Source: Campylobacter sp. RM12651 | Lineage (GTDB): Bacteria > Campylobacterota > Campylobacteria > Campylobacterales > Campylobacteraceae | NCBI RefSeq assembly: GCF_022369475.1 | Contig: NZ_CP059600.1 | Coordinates: 310,001 to 374,000 of the forward strand | Direction: 5' to 3' | DNA length: 64,000 nt | Shown: positions 16,020 through 25,588 of the stretch, one piece after another | Position numbering within the stretch: the first letter of the stretch is position 1 | How the letters are laid out: each line of letters begins with the position of its first letter | Made by a program: the position numbers and the translations under genes | Notes under the pieces: model-generated | Databases searched by the model: none | The model's input: only the letters and a program-made list of their open reading frames with translations | What the model was told of the DNA's origin: nothing

Positions 16020-16660
16020 TTTCTAATCCTTGCTTCAAACCAAGTTAAAAATAATGAAAGCGGTAAAATCATTATAAAATAAGCAACACAAAGCATAAAT
16101 AAAGCTTCATTAGTCACATAATAAAGTCCTATTATATCTTTTGCTGTATAGACTAAATCAGCTAGAGCTATTACGCTTACAACTGATGTTTCTTTTAACA
16201 AAAATATTATATTTGCATTAATACTAGCTATAGAAACTCTAAGTGATAATGGCAATAATATGTAGTATAAAACTTGATTTTTGCTTAACGCTAGAGCATA
16301 TCCTGCTTCTATTTGGTGCTTATTAATAGCATTTAAACCTGATTTTAAACTCTCAGCCATATATCCACCACCTAAAAATGCAAGTCCAATTACTCCACAA
16401 GTAAAGGCTTCAAGTTTAATTCCAAGCTTTGGCATTGCATAATATAAGAAAAACAAATGAATTAAAAGCGGGGTATTTCTTGAAAGCTCTATATAAGCAT
16501 TACAAATTAGTTTTAAAAACCTTAGTTTATGTAGTTCAACCCACATACAAAATAGCCCTATTAAAAATGATAAAACTATGCCATAAAATGCAAGTTTTAT
16601 AGTAAGGATTAATGCGTCTATGTAAAGTGGATAAAACTCTTTTATAACTTCAAAATCCAT
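16016..16660 (-). CDS. Amino-acid ABC transporter permease (first)
   Basis: A 214-residue permease of the same family. SRNTPLLIHLFFLYYAMP is characteristic of polar-amino-acid permeases, and the loop IEAGYALALSKNQVLYYILL with PLSLR is the ATPase-contact motif. It opens the four-gene operon. The 249-base gap upstream (16661-16909), shared with divergent fdhT, is AT-rich and contains the fdhT promoter candidate; no operator was recognised. Confidence 0.88.
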   Translation of the reverse strand: MDFEVIKEFYPLYIDALILTIKLAFYGIVLSFLIGLFCMWVELHKLRFLKLICNAYIELSRNTPLLIHLFFLYYAMPKLGIKLEAFTCGVIGLAFLGGGYMAESLKSGLNAINKHQIEAGYALALSKNQVLYYILLPLSLRVSIASINANIIFLLKETSVVSVIALADLVYTAKDIIGLYYVTNEALFMLCVAYFIMILPLSLFLTWFEARIRK

Positions 16661-16858
16661 CTAAGCTCCTAGCTAAAATAAAAACGGGTTAAATATATCT
16701 TTTTTTGATAAATAATATTTGTAATTTTATTTTCAAATTCTTTTAATTTTGTTACAAAAATTATTAATAAATATGTGTTTATATTAAATAATTTTATTCA
16801 AATAAATTAACTTGATTTTGAGATAAATAATTTAAAGAAATCTTTAAGAATGCTAATT

Positions 16859-16864
16859 TATAAT
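16859..16864 (+). promoter_or_regulatory. Sigma-70 -10 box upstream of fdhT
   Basis: TATAAT in an AT-rich context, 46 bases before the fdhT ATG. A short AGCC-N8-GGCT hairpin can form in the leader just downstream. Confidence 0.4.
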
Positions 16865-16909
16865 CAGCCTTTTAATTTTGGCTAAGTTTTAGCTATACAA
16901 AGGATTTTT

Positions 16910-18094
16910 ATGAAAACTTCAAATTTTGGTGCAGAACTTGCACACTTTCATCAAAACTACCTAAGCAAATTCTATAGCAATACTAAAGCGGTTATGGTTT
17001 TAAGCATAATGGCAACTTTATATTTCGCTATTTTTGGTGGTGTTTTTGCAGTAACAGGCGAATTTACTCGTATCGGTGGAGAAATTCTTGAGCTTTTTGG
17101 AATGGATTTAAGTTCGTATTCATATTATCAAAAGCAAAATCTAAACGGAACTATGCTAACTCGTGTTGATGGAGTTATGATTATTGGACTTATAATTGGT
17201 TGTTTATTAGCTGCTAGCGTTGCTAATAAGGTGTATTTTAGAAAAATAGCTTCTAAGACTAGATTTTTTCAAGCATTAGTAGGCGGAATATTAGCAGGAT
17301 TTGGTGCTAGACTTGCTTGGGGATGCAATTTGGCTAACTTTTTTACAGGTCTTCCTTATTTTTCTTTACATACTTGGGTTTTTGCTATTTTTATGTGTCT
17401 TGGGGTTGCGGCGGCTATTTTGGTGCTAAAAATTAAGATTTTTGCTCCTAGATATGAGATGATTAAAACAAATACTCCGCAATTAAAAATAGATAAGAAT
17501 TTAGAACAAAAAAACAAAATTATTTTATTTCTTAGCGTAATTGCTTTTTTTGTATTCTTTGCATATTTAGCTAGTAATGATACTAAAAATCTTCCTACAG
17601 CATTGATATTTGGAGTGATTTTTGGCTGGTTGATACAAAAAGGACAGATTTGCTTTACTTCTTGTTTTAGGGATTTATTTTTATTTAAAAGATATAGTTT
17701 TTCTTTAGCTTTATTTGTATCAATGTTAGTTGCTAGTATTTTCGTATTTGCATTATTAAATAAAGGCGGATACAACGCTAAGGTTTTAGAAATATCTCTT
17801 GGGCTTTGCACGGGAGCATTTATATTTGGCTTTGGTATAGTGTTTGCAGGTGGTTGTGAATGTGGATTTTTATATCGTGCAGTAGAAGGGCAAACTCATT
17901 TTATAGTAGTTGGTATTGGAAATATAATAGGAACTATGCTAATTGCTTTAAATTATGATTTATTGCCTAAGTGGTTTTTGAGTGGAGAAAAAATCAAATT
18001 AAGCGGATATAGTGGTCTTGGCATTAATATAGCTTTATTTTTAATAAGCATTGCTTTAATATTATTTTATGCAAGGAGAAAAAATGAAAATTGA
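16910..18094 (+). CDS. fdhT: YedE/YeeE-family membrane protein, FdhT-type
   Basis: A 394-residue polytopic membrane protein of the YeeE/YedE (sulfur/selenium transport) family, with about ten hydrophobic segments. Conserved cysteine-containing loops are WGCNLANFFTG, QICFTSCFRD and GGCECGFLYRAVEGQ. In C. jejuni the homologous pair fdhT-fdhU (Cj1500-Cj1501) is needed for formate dehydrogenase activity and selenium acquisition. The partner TusA-like gene overlaps its end, as in that pair. AAAGGA precedes the ATG. A thiosulfate-import role, known for other YeeE members, is an alternative. Confidence 0.8.
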   Translation: MKTSNFGAELAHFHQNYLSKFYSNTKAVMVLSIMATLYFAIFGGVFAVTGEFTRIGGEILELFGMDLSSYSYYQKQNLNGTMLTRVDGVMIIGLIIGCLLAASVANKVYFRKIASKTRFFQALVGGILAGFGARLAWGCNLANFFTGLPYFSLHTWVFAIFMCLGVAAAILVLKIKIFAPRYEMIKTNTPQLKIDKNLEQKNKIILFLSVIAFFVFFAYLASNDTKNLPTALIFGVIFGWLIQKGQICFTSCFRDLFLFKRYSFSLALFVSMLVASIFVFALLNKGGYNAKVLEISLGLCTGAFIFGFGIVFAGGCECGFLYRAVEGQTHFIVVGIGNIIGTMLIALNYDLLPKWFLSGEKIKLSGYSGLGINIALFLISIALILFYARRKNEN

Positions 18095-18308
18095 TTATTC
18101 TATTTCTTTATTAGGCGAACCTTGTCCTTATCCTGCAATTGTTGCTAATGAAGTAATTCACAAGCTAAAAAGTGGTGAAGTATTAGAAATAATTAGCGAT
18201 TGTCCGCAAAGTATTAATGGAATTCCACCTGATATGAAAGCTTTAGGTCATAGTTGCGAAGTAGTGCAAAATGGCTCTATTTTAGGCTTTTATATCACTA
18301 AAAAATAA
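18084..18308 (+). CDS. fdhU: TusA/SirA-like sulfur carrier, FdhU-type
   Basis: A 74-residue TusA-family protein. The motif LLGEPCPYPAIVA has the Cys-Pro pair that carries a persulfide or selenium, and the Asp-Cys-Pro of SDCPQSI follows. The start at 18084 is preferred to 18069 because AGGAGAAAAA immediately precedes it. It overlaps fdhT by 11 bases, so the two are co-translated. It probably passes sulfur or selenium on to the biosynthesis of selenoproteins or Mo-enzymes such as formate dehydrogenase. Confidence 0.82.
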   Translation: MKIDYSISLLGEPCPYPAIVANEVIHKLKSGEVLEIISDCPQSINGIPPDMKALGHSCEVVQNGSILGFYITKK

Positions 18309-18310
18309 GT

Positions 18311-18342
18311 TTAGAATTTAAAACAGAAGTTTTAAATTCTAA
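18311..18342. terminator. Bidirectional hairpin between fdhU and efflux pump gene
   Basis: A 14-base perfect stem (TTAGAATTTAAAAC and complement) with an AGAA loop, two bases after the fdhU stop and overlapping the stop of the convergent gene at 18332. Confidence 0.65.
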
Positions 18343-19492
18343 TTAACTTAAATCTTAAAATATAAACTAGACTTGCAAGTAAGCAAAAAATGCTTATTAT
18401 GCAAGCTAGTGCAAAACTCGTATTAGCATTCATAGCACCGACTAAAAACGCTGCAAATCCTGCGAACATAAATTGCATAGCTCCAAGTATTGCTGAAGCA
18501 CTACCTGAATATTTTTTAGATTTTTGCATAGCTTTTGTAACTAGATTTGGTGTTATAAAGCCTAGCATACATAAAGTTAAGAATAAAAATAAAGTAAAAG
18601 TATAAAAATTATTTGATAAGAGTATTAAGCAAAATGAATTAATTATCATTGTTATACAAGCTATAAAAATTACTTTTGATATACCGAATTTAGAAGTAAA
18701 ATACACATTTAATCTAGCTGTTATCATAAATCCTAAAGAATTTATCCCAAATATTAATCCATATTCTTGTAAGCTGATATTAAAGACATTGGTAAAAACA
18801 AAACTTGAGCCACTAATATAAGCAAATAAAGTGCTCATAATTAAACTTGAGCTAATTACATAAATTAAAAAACTTTTATTAGTTAAAACACTTTTATATG
18901 CTTTATAAATATTTGAAAATGAAAAAGGAATTTGATTTTTGTTGCTTTCTTTTATATAAAAAATACTTAAAAATAATAATAAAATTCCAAGACAAAATAA
19001 AGTAATAAAAATGCTTTGCCAAGAAAAGTATTTAAGCAAAAGCCCACCAATGCTAGGAGAAATCATAGGAGCTATGCTAGAACTAATCATCATTAATGAA
19101 AATACAGCCACTGCTTTTTGCTTAGAAAAACAATCATTTACAATAGCTCTTGCAATCACAACCCCAGCACATCCGCCAAGTGCTTGCATAAATCTTAAAG
19201 CAATAAAAGTATAAATATTATCAACTAAAAAACATAAAAAGCTAGATATTATAAATATGAAAAGTCCTATAATTAATGGGATTTTTCTACCATAAATATC
19301 GCTAATTGGTCCATATAATAATTGTCCTAATGCAAAGGCTATAAAAAAACTAGCAATGCTTAATTGAGTATAAAACTCACTTGTATTAAAACTATGCTGA
19401 ACTAAGCTTAATGCAGGTAAATACATATCAGTTGCAAGTGGGGCAATAGCACTTAAAAATGCCAATATTAAAATAAAAAATTTTTCTTTCAT
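18332..19492 (-). CDS. Bcr/CflA-family multidrug efflux transporter (MFS)
   Basis: A 386-residue, 12-helix major facilitator. The N-terminus with PLATDMYLPALSLVQHSF is diagnostic for the Bcr/CflA subfamily, and GPISDIYGRKIPLIIG is MFS motif A. These pumps export bicyclomycin, chloramphenicol or related compounds by proton antiport; C. jejuni CmeG belongs here. The ATG has an AGGAG site. It is a single-gene unit with no adjacent regulator. The actual substrate cannot be told. Confidence 0.88.
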   Translation of the reverse strand: MKEKFFILILAFLSAIAPLATDMYLPALSLVQHSFNTSEFYTQLSIASFFIAFALGQLLYGPISDIYGRKIPLIIGLFIFIISSFLCFLVDNIYTFIALRFMQALGGCAGVVIARAIVNDCFSKQKAVAVFSLMMISSSIAPMISPSIGGLLLKYFSWQSIFITLFCLGILLLFLSIFYIKESNKNQIPFSFSNIYKAYKSVLTNKSFLIYVISSSLIMSTLFAYISGSSFVFTNVFNISLQEYGLIFGINSLGFMITARLNVYFTSKFGISKVIFIACITMIINSFCLILLSNNFYTFTLFLFLTLCMLGFITPNLVTKAMQKSKKYSGSASAILGAMQFMFAGFAAFLVGAMNANTSFALACIISIFCLLASLVYILRFKLIRI

Positions 19493-19571
19493 CTATACTC
19501 CTAAAAAATATGATACTGTCTTAATTTGGCAAATGAAGTTTTATGCAAGGAAAATTACCTTGCATAAATTA

Positions 19572-19937
19572 TTAATGTTGATGATGATTGATTGCTTCTG
19601 GATATTTATAGCCTTTTTTCTCTAAATATTCTTGCATAAATTTAATTTCAATTTCTTGAGCTTTTATAATATCATTAGCTAATTTTTTGATATTTTCATC
19701 TTCTCCATATTTTAAAACGATTTTAGCCATATCAACAGCACCAATGTGATGAGGTAGCATACCTGCTACAAATGCTATATCAGGGTCGTTTTCATTCATA
19801 CCTGCTTGCATTTTAGAATGCATTTTCATCATACTTTCATTTAGTTCTTTTTTCATATCGTTTAATTCTTGAGGACTTAAATCTTTAGCAAATAAACTAA
19901 ATGCACCTAAGCATAAACATAAAAAAATTTTTTTCAT
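19572..19937 (-). CDS. Periplasmic DUF305-family protein
   Basis: A 121-residue protein with a Sec signal (residues 1-17) and a four-helix DUF305 domain. The conserved AGMLPHHIGAVDMAKIVL and the terminal HHQH give a histidine- and methionine-rich surface, and some DUF305 members bind copper or other metals. Its role here is unknown. It has an AAGGAG site and stands alone between the efflux pump and the metallophosphoesterase. Confidence 0.8.
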   Translation of the reverse strand: MKKIFLCLCLGAFSLFAKDLSPQELNDMKKELNESMMKMHSKMQAGMNENDPDIAFVAGMLPHHIGAVDMAKIVLKYGEDENIKKLANDIIKAQEIEIKFMQEYLEKKGYKYPEAINHHQH

Positions 19938-19998
19938 AAAATACTCCTTGTTTTAAATAAAGATATATTTTATTAATTAGTATTTTCTATTAAGTAAA

Positions 19999-21147
19999 TT
20001 ATTTAGATTTTACATTAATTAAGACTATTTCGCTACTTGCATTAAACCTAGCTACTATGCCCCAAAATCCCGCTCCACTTGTTACATACATTTTGCTATT
20101 TTTTACATTATATAAGCCTTTTAAATATCCTTGCTCAAGTTTAACAGCCAAGCTAAAAGGAAAGATTTGTCCTGCGTGAGTATGTCCAGCTAGGATTAAA
20201 TCATAAGGGCTAACATCGTATTTTTTAACAAATTTTGGCTGATGGGTTAGTAAGATATTAAACTTATCTAATTTAGGCTTTAATTTGCTAATATCAGGCT
20301 CAAAAGTCTTAAGCTTTAGCCCCATCAAATCATTTACACCTGATATTATAAAATCATCAAATTCTATGCTTTTATTATCTAAAAAATGCAATTTATATTT
20401 TTTTAATTCCTTAGCGATACTGCCTACTCCGTGATAATATTCGTGATTTCCTAAGACATAAAATGTGCCATAGGTTGATTTTAGTTCATTTAGATAATTA
20501 AGGTTTTTGACATTATTAATACCTGTATCTACTAAATCTCCTACGATTACTACTAAATCAGGATTTAAAGAATTAATTTTATTAATTATATTTATAAAAA
20601 ACTCATCATTTAAATTCTTTTTTAGATGAATATCAGCTATCATTGCGATTTTTAAATCTTTTTTTAGTTTATCTTCGTTTAGATTTATTTCTTTTATTTT
20701 AGGGACTTTTATTGCGTTTTTTGATACCTTATAAAAAAATACAAAAGCTATGAAAATAAATATATACTCATAATTTAAAATATTTATATCTTTTAAATAA
20801 TAAATAAGTATAAAAAATATAGGAAAAAAATTGAATATCTCCCATATATCAATTGCTTTTGCAAAATATTCTTCATAGACTATTTTTGTCTTGATATAAT
20901 AAAAACTCATAATCATAAAAAACACAATAGTTGAAGCAATTAAAATTATAAAAGAATAATATAAAAGCTCTTTAATTAAGTTTTCTTGAGTAATTAGGCT
21001 TAGTTCAAACGCAAAAATAATACTATAAAAAGCCACAATTATTTTTCTAAATTTATTAAAAGTATTATTTTTAATAGTTCTTAAAAGCATATTTGCATTA
21101 GCGAAAAATACCAATAAAAAATATAAAATACCAAGTAATATAGCCAT
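19999..21147 (-). CDS. Membrane metallophosphoesterase (YkuE/YaeI type)
   Basis: A 382-residue protein with about five N-terminal membrane segments (residues 1-150) and a C-terminal calcineurin-like phosphoesterase. Metal-binding motifs in order: MIADIHL, VVIVGDLVD, VLGNHEYYHG and ILAGHTHAGQIFPF. Relatives hydrolyse phosphodiesters in lipids or nucleotides at the membrane; the substrate is unknown. It is the last gene of the envelope operon, two bases after the NlpC/P60 gene. Confidence 0.85.
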   Translation of the reverse strand: MAILLGILYFLLVFFANANMLLRTIKNNTFNKFRKIIVAFYSIIFAFELSLITQENLIKELLYYSFIILIASTIVFFMIMSFYYIKTKIVYEEYFAKAIDIWEIFNFFPIFFILIYYLKDINILNYEYIFIFIAFVFFYKVSKNAIKVPKIKEINLNEDKLKKDLKIAMIADIHLKKNLNDEFFINIINKINSLNPDLVVIVGDLVDTGINNVKNLNYLNELKSTYGTFYVLGNHEYYHGVGSIAKELKKYKLHFLDNKSIEFDDFIISGVNDLMGLKLKTFEPDISKLKPKLDKFNILLTHQPKFVKKYDVSPYDLILAGHTHAGQIFPFSLAVKLEQGYLKGLYNVKNSKMYVTSGAGFWGIVARFNASSEIVLINVKSK

Positions 21148-21149
21148 AA

Positions 21150-22493
21150 TTAGTCCTTATTAGAATTTAAATTAGGAATTTCAAACTGCAATTCATCAGC
21201 AAATAGATTTCTCATACCAAAAATCCTACTTAATATTACATCTTGTTCTTTTACACTTGAGAGATTTTTGCCTGCATCTATTGTGGTTATTGCTACTTTT
21301 CCAACGATAATTCTACTCTCAACTCCACGCTCATAATTTTTAATCCCCCATAAATTATGCAATATATAGATTTTGTTATCAAATTCTCCTAAATATAAAA
21401 CTATATGACCTTTTAGAGCTAGCAAGGTTGCAAAAGGTATTGCATTGCTTTTAATATAATTATATTTTTGTTTATTGCTAAGTTTTGAGATATTAAAAAA
21501 TATTTTTCTATTTAAATAATCTTTTTGATAGATTTGATCTTGCGAATTTCTAGCTAGAAAAACTCCAAATGTGCCAAAGACATCTTTTAAAAAAGCAGAG
21601 CAATCTCTATCGCCGTTTAATCCGCCCCAGCCATAGTTTTGTCCTATTAATTCATTTGCGATTTTTTTTAAATCAACGCTAGAAAAACTATCTCCAAGCT
21701 TGAAAAAATCTTCTTTTTTGACCTTTATTTCAATAAGTTTTGCGTTATTGTTTAAATCCTTTTTAAAAACTCTTATAGTATAAAAATTAGCACTTTCTTT
21801 ACTTAATGCCAAAGGCATTCCAATTCTTGCGTATTCTATGAAGTCTTCATTTTTATCTATTAATGCAATTTTATCTTTTTTAGGCATTATGAAGTCTTTT
21901 GATGATTTATAAATATTTAAATCTTCATCACTAATAAATGCAATATTTTTATTTTCTATAAAGCCAACTACTACGCTATTATAAATAAAACTCCAGCCAA
22001 AATCCTTGCTAAAATGAGAGATTTTAACAGGAGTATATGCGTAGATAAATGAGTTTTGCAAATAATCAAACGGATAGCCTTCACCTGCTAATTTAGGATT
22101 TTTAAATCTTGGTTTTTTAGTAGGTAATAATCTTAAATTACTTGAATGAATAATGATTGCATTTTTTGAAATTTTGTTTAAATTATCAAAATCAGCATTA
22201 TCTACTATATTTTGCATTAATTTTTGAGAATTTAATTGATAATTTTCTCCATAACCTGTGTCTTTTAAAATATCATTTGCAATATTTTTCATATTGATAT
22301 TTGTTTTATCAATTCCCCATACATAAAATAGGTTTTTTAAATAATTTTCTTTTAATTTTTGTGATACTTCTTTATTGATATAAAACTCATTGCTCTCATA
22401 ATTATTTAAGTCTTGAGATGGAAGAGCAAAATAATTTTTACTGCAAGAAGTAAAAATTACAAGACAAATAATTAAAATAATATTTTTCATCAT
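21150..22493 (-). CDS. NlpC/P60 peptidoglycan endopeptidase lipoprotein with SH3-like domains
   Basis: A 447-residue protein with a lipoprotein signal (lipobox FTSC). An N-terminal stabilising region and SH3-like region (IHSSNLRLLPTKKP near residue 110) precede a C-terminal NlpC/P60 cysteine peptidase: GQNYGWGGLNGDRDCSAFLK contains the catalytic Cys, and LKGHIVLYLG the catalytic His. Such enzymes cut the gamma-glutamyl to diaminopimelate bond in stem peptides. It overlaps pgp1 by four bases, coupling an endopeptidase with a carboxypeptidase, which suggests a joint role in wall trimming. Confidence 0.85.
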   Translation of the reverse strand: MMKNIILIICLVIFTSCSKNYFALPSQDLNNYESNEFYINKEVSQKLKENYLKNLFYVWGIDKTNINMKNIANDILKDTGYGENYQLNSQKLMQNIVDNADFDNLNKISKNAIIIHSSNLRLLPTKKPRFKNPKLAGEGYPFDYLQNSFIYAYTPVKISHFSKDFGWSFIYNSVVVGFIENKNIAFISDEDLNIYKSSKDFIMPKKDKIALIDKNEDFIEYARIGMPLALSKESANFYTIRVFKKDLNNNAKLIEIKVKKEDFFKLGDSFSSVDLKKIANELIGQNYGWGGLNGDRDCSAFLKDVFGTFGVFLARNSQDQIYQKDYLNRKIFFNISKLSNKQKYNYIKSNAIPFATLLALKGHIVLYLGEFDNKIYILHNLWGIKNYERGVESRIIVGKVAITTIDAGKNLSSVKEQDVILSRIFGMRNLFADELQFEIPNLNSNKD

Positions 22494-23767
22494 TCAAATC
22501 TAATTAAAATTTCACCTATAAATTTATTATCTTCGTAAGCTTCAACCCTATAAATCTTACCTGCTTTATCAATTGAGTATTGTTTTTGCATATTTTTAAG
22601 GCTTAGTTTTATACTATCTTCACTATCTTTTGCGTTATAGCCTATGACATTAATTCTTACTTTATCGTGTTTTTTAACTAAAAAATAATTTTTTACTTCA
22701 ATCATTTTTGCGAAATTAGTTGTGATTTCTTTATCATCAACAATTAAATTTAACTTATCAATAATATCGCTATATTCAACATTTTTTTCTAAATACAAAT
22801 TAGTTTGAAAGCGATTGCCGTATTGAATACTAAAGCCATTATCTTGATTGTTTTTAAAAATCGCAGTTAATTCATTGCTAGCTTTATAAGTAAATGGCAA
22901 TTTTATTGGAATAAATCTTATTTTTTCTCTTGGTTTTTGAAGGCTTAATAAAAAGCGATTTTCAATTTTAATTAAAATCGGTTTTTCAATAACTTCTCTT
23001 ACTGCATTAGGATTTAATTCAAATTCTCGCTCAAACTCAACTCCAGCAGCCTTTAAATAGCTCTCAATTGCTAGTAAATGATAATATGCTCTTTCGTGAG
23101 TTAATAGATTTTTGCTAGCTTCGTTTGCATAGGCGGCTTTACCTTGAGTAATTGCATAATAAGTTAGGCTTTTTAGCATTTCTTCATCGCCATTTGCTGT
23201 GTTTGTGTTTTTTAAATGATAGCTATGTAATTTGTGTAATAAATTATTATTTATACTTTCACAAGCCTTACTTGCAATTTCGTTTAAATTCCCATATTTT
23301 GCGTCAATTTGCTCTTGGTCAATTATGCAAGAATTTCCCCATTTTTTAGGATTTTTATCCTTATTTATATAATTTGGAGAATAATATCCACTACCATCGT
23401 GAAGATTTATTATGAGTTTTACTTCAGGTAAAGTTATTATTTTTTTGATTAATTCAACCGTGTAATAATCAGGGTCATCTTCGCTAAGTTCTGCGAATTT
23501 GCGATTTAAATCTCCAAATTCTCCACGACTTCTAGCAATTATTGAATCAAATGCAAGATTTGGCACGACAATTACTTTTCCTTTAGTGATTTTATAATCC
23601 GTGATTAATAAGCTAGCAGCGTGAAAACCACCTGGCTCATCTCCTTGAATACCGCCAAAAATCAAAACGGTATTATCACAAACTTTTTCACATTCTCCTA
23701 AAGTGTTTATAGTAAAATTTAAAGCAAATAAATTAAGACTTAAAAATGTTAAAAATATCTTAAGCAT
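22490..23767 (-). CDS. pgp1: Peptidoglycan DL-carboxypeptidase Pgp1 (M14)
   Basis: A 425-residue M14-family zinc peptidase with an N-terminal signal. The metal site is the atypical GGIQGDEPGG (Gln where most M14 enzymes have His, then Glu) and NLHDGSGYY (His); C. jejuni Pgp1 is known to use Gln/Glu/His. Pgp1 trims tetrapeptides to tripeptides and is needed for helical cell shape in C. jejuni (Cj1345). It overlaps dxr upstream by eight bases and the NlpC/P60 gene downstream by four. The Pgp2 partner is not in the window. Confidence 0.88.
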   Translation of the reverse strand: MLKIFLTFLSLNLFALNFTINTLGECEKVCDNTVLIFGGIQGDEPGGFHAASLLITDYKITKGKVIVVPNLAFDSIIARSRGEFGDLNRKFAELSEDDPDYYTVELIKKIITLPEVKLIINLHDGSGYYSPNYINKDKNPKKWGNSCIIDQEQIDAKYGNLNEIASKACESINNNLLHKLHSYHLKNTNTANGDEEMLKSLTYYAITQGKAAYANEASKNLLTHERAYYHLLAIESYLKAAGVEFEREFELNPNAVREVIEKPILIKIENRFLLSLQKPREKIRFIPIKLPFTYKASNELTAIFKNNQDNGFSIQYGNRFQTNLYLEKNVEYSDIIDKLNLIVDDKEITTNFAKMIEVKNYFLVKKHDKVRINVIGYNAKDSEDSIKLSLKNMQKQYSIDKAGKIYRVEAYEDNKFIGEILIRFE

Positions 23768-24854
23768 TCAAAAACTCTCTTACCATTTTATCTACACTAA
23801 ACACATCATCAATAGTATTTATTTTACTATCAGCAAATTTATCTAAAGCCTTAAATACTGCGTCGCTAATATCATAGAATTTACATTCATCTTTTAAATA
23901 TTTATATACAAATTCTTCATTAGCAGCATTGATAATAACACCTAAATCAGGATTGTTTAATAGCTCATCTTTTAGCCTAAAAATAGGGTATTTATTAGGA
24001 TTTATCTCAAAGAATTCTAATTTAGCAAGTTTTAAAATATCAAAATACTCACAAGCAGCAAAATCACTCTCACCTAAGAGTGCATTTGCAATGCTAAGCT
24101 TCATATCAGGCACGCTAAAATAAGCACTCATTGAGCCATTTATACTTTCACAAAATGCGTGAATACTTGAGCTTGGCTCTATGATTGCGTCTAATTCTAA
24201 ATTAGGATATAAATGTTTTGCTTCTATTAATTCATAAAGCTTATTTGTCATTGTTGCACTATCTATTGTGATTTTTGCTCCCATATCCCAATTAGGGTGT
24301 TTTAAGGCTTCATTTGCTTTTAGATTTGCAACTTCATTGTATTTAAAAAATGCCCCACCACTAGCAGTAATTGTGAGTTTTTTAGGGTGTTTAATACCCC
24401 TTAAAAGTGCTGCCAATGCACTATGTTCGCTATCAATAGGAGAGATATTAAAAGTATCAAGAAATTTTCCAGCCACAACCAAGCTTTCTTTATTTGCTAA
24501 AAAGAGTTTTTTATCTAATTCTTGAGTTTGTAAAGATATTTTAAGCCCTGCAAATCCTACTATTGCATTGATAATTCCATCACTTTTTAAATCTTGCATT
24601 ATAAATGCAGCGTCTTTTATTGAGTATTTATTAGAATGATTTACTTTATCTAGTATTTCATCACTCGCTAAGACTATTTTAGGATTAAACATTTTTATTT
24701 GTTCGTTTAATAATTCATAGTTTTTATAAGCACTAATGCACTCTAATTTAATATCAGCTTGTTTTATGATTTTTAAAGCATTAACGCCGATTGAACCAGT
24801 TGAACCAAATACGCTTATAATTTCAGGTTTTGTTGGATTTATAGTAAAGCTCAT
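23760..24854 (-). CDS. dxr: 1-deoxy-D-xylulose-5-phosphate reductoisomerase
   Basis: A 364-residue enzyme of the MEP isoprenoid pathway that converts DXP to MEP with NADPH. The NADPH-binding motif FGSTGSIGVNALKII lies at the N-terminus, LANKESLVVAG near residue 118, and the metal and substrate site with SIDSEHSAL-type sequence (PIDSEHSALAALL) near 137. Length is near the family norm. It overlaps cdsA by four bases, an arrangement known from C. jejuni. Confidence 0.93.
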   Translation of the reverse strand: MSFTINPTKPEIISVFGSTGSIGVNALKIIKQADIKLECISAYKNYELLNEQIKMFNPKIVLASDEILDKVNHSNKYSIKDAAFIMQDLKSDGIINAIVGFAGLKISLQTQELDKKLFLANKESLVVAGKFLDTFNISPIDSEHSALAALLRGIKHPKKLTITASGGAFFKYNEVANLKANEALKHPNWDMGAKITIDSATMTNKLYELIEAKHLYPNLELDAIIEPSSSIHAFCESINGSMSAYFSVPDMKLSIANALLGESDFAACEYFDILKLAKLEFFEINPNKYPIFRLKDELLNNPDLGVIINAANEEFVYKYLKDECKFYDISDAVFKALDKFADSKINTIDDVFSVDKMVREFLNA

Positions 24855-25579
24855 AAGAATACCACCATAATAATACTAGCAAAAATCAAAGCATCAACTC
24901 TATCTAATACTCCGCCATGTCCAGGGAAAAGCTCCCCACTATCTTTAACCTTCGCTAAGCGTTTTAAATAGCTTTCAAATAAATCTCCAAATACAGCAAA
25001 AAATGCCATTAAAAATGATAAAAATAAAACTTCTAAAAAGCCAATCTCACTATAAACAAAACTAGCATAAATGCTTGAAATTATTGTGCTAATAATAATT
25101 CCGCCGATTACTCCTTCTAAAGTCTTATTAGGAGAACTTGGACTAAAGCTAGTTTTTCCATATTTTTTACCTACAAAATAAGCAAAACTATCACATAAAA
25201 CAACGCTTAAAAGTAGCCAAATAAAGCCACTTAATTCAAATCTAATATAAGTTTCAAAAATAAAGCTAATTCCAATTCCTGCATAAATAAATGGTAGAAT
25301 TTCTTTTAAATCTCCTTGTTTGTATGCTAAAAAAGAAGCAAGAACTAAAATAGCAAAAATCATAGAAACCACAGGCATTTGAGTATAAATTCCTAATATC
25401 AATCCTAAGGCTAAAATTAAATAATTATTTTTAGTATCAAATAATTTACAAGCTTCAAAATATCCAATGCCACTAGCTAATAAAAATATTATTAGCCATA
25501 AATAATAAGAATTTATCGCTAGAAAAATTACTGCAATTATTGCAAAAATTAAGCCTGTTTTTATTTTTTCATTCAACAT
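24851..25579 (-). CDS. cdsA: Phosphatidate cytidylyltransferase
   Basis: A 242-residue integral membrane enzyme making CDP-diacylglycerol from phosphatidate and CTP. The C-terminal signature KDSGELFPGHGGVLDRVDAL is intact. About seven hydrophobic segments. The product feeds PssA (57033-57761 in this window). It has a GGAG site and lies nine bases after the small-protein gene at 25589. Confidence 0.92.
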   Translation of the reverse strand: MLNEKIKTGLIFAIIAVIFLAINSYYLWLIIFLLASGIGYFEACKLFDTKNNYLILALGLILGIYTQMPVVSMIFAILVLASFLAYKQGDLKEILPFIYAGIGISFIFETYIRFELSGFIWLLLSVVLCDSFAYFVGKKYGKTSFSPSSPNKTLEGVIGGIIISTIISSIYASFVYSEIGFLEVLFLSFLMAFFAVFGDLFESYLKRLAKVKDSGELFPGHGGVLDRVDALIFASIIMVVFL

Positions 25580-25588
25580 AAATACTCC

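Noticed and set aside
17356-17811. Minus-strand open frame of 151 codons opposite fdhT
   Set aside because: Antisense shadow; fdhT has intact family motifs throughout.
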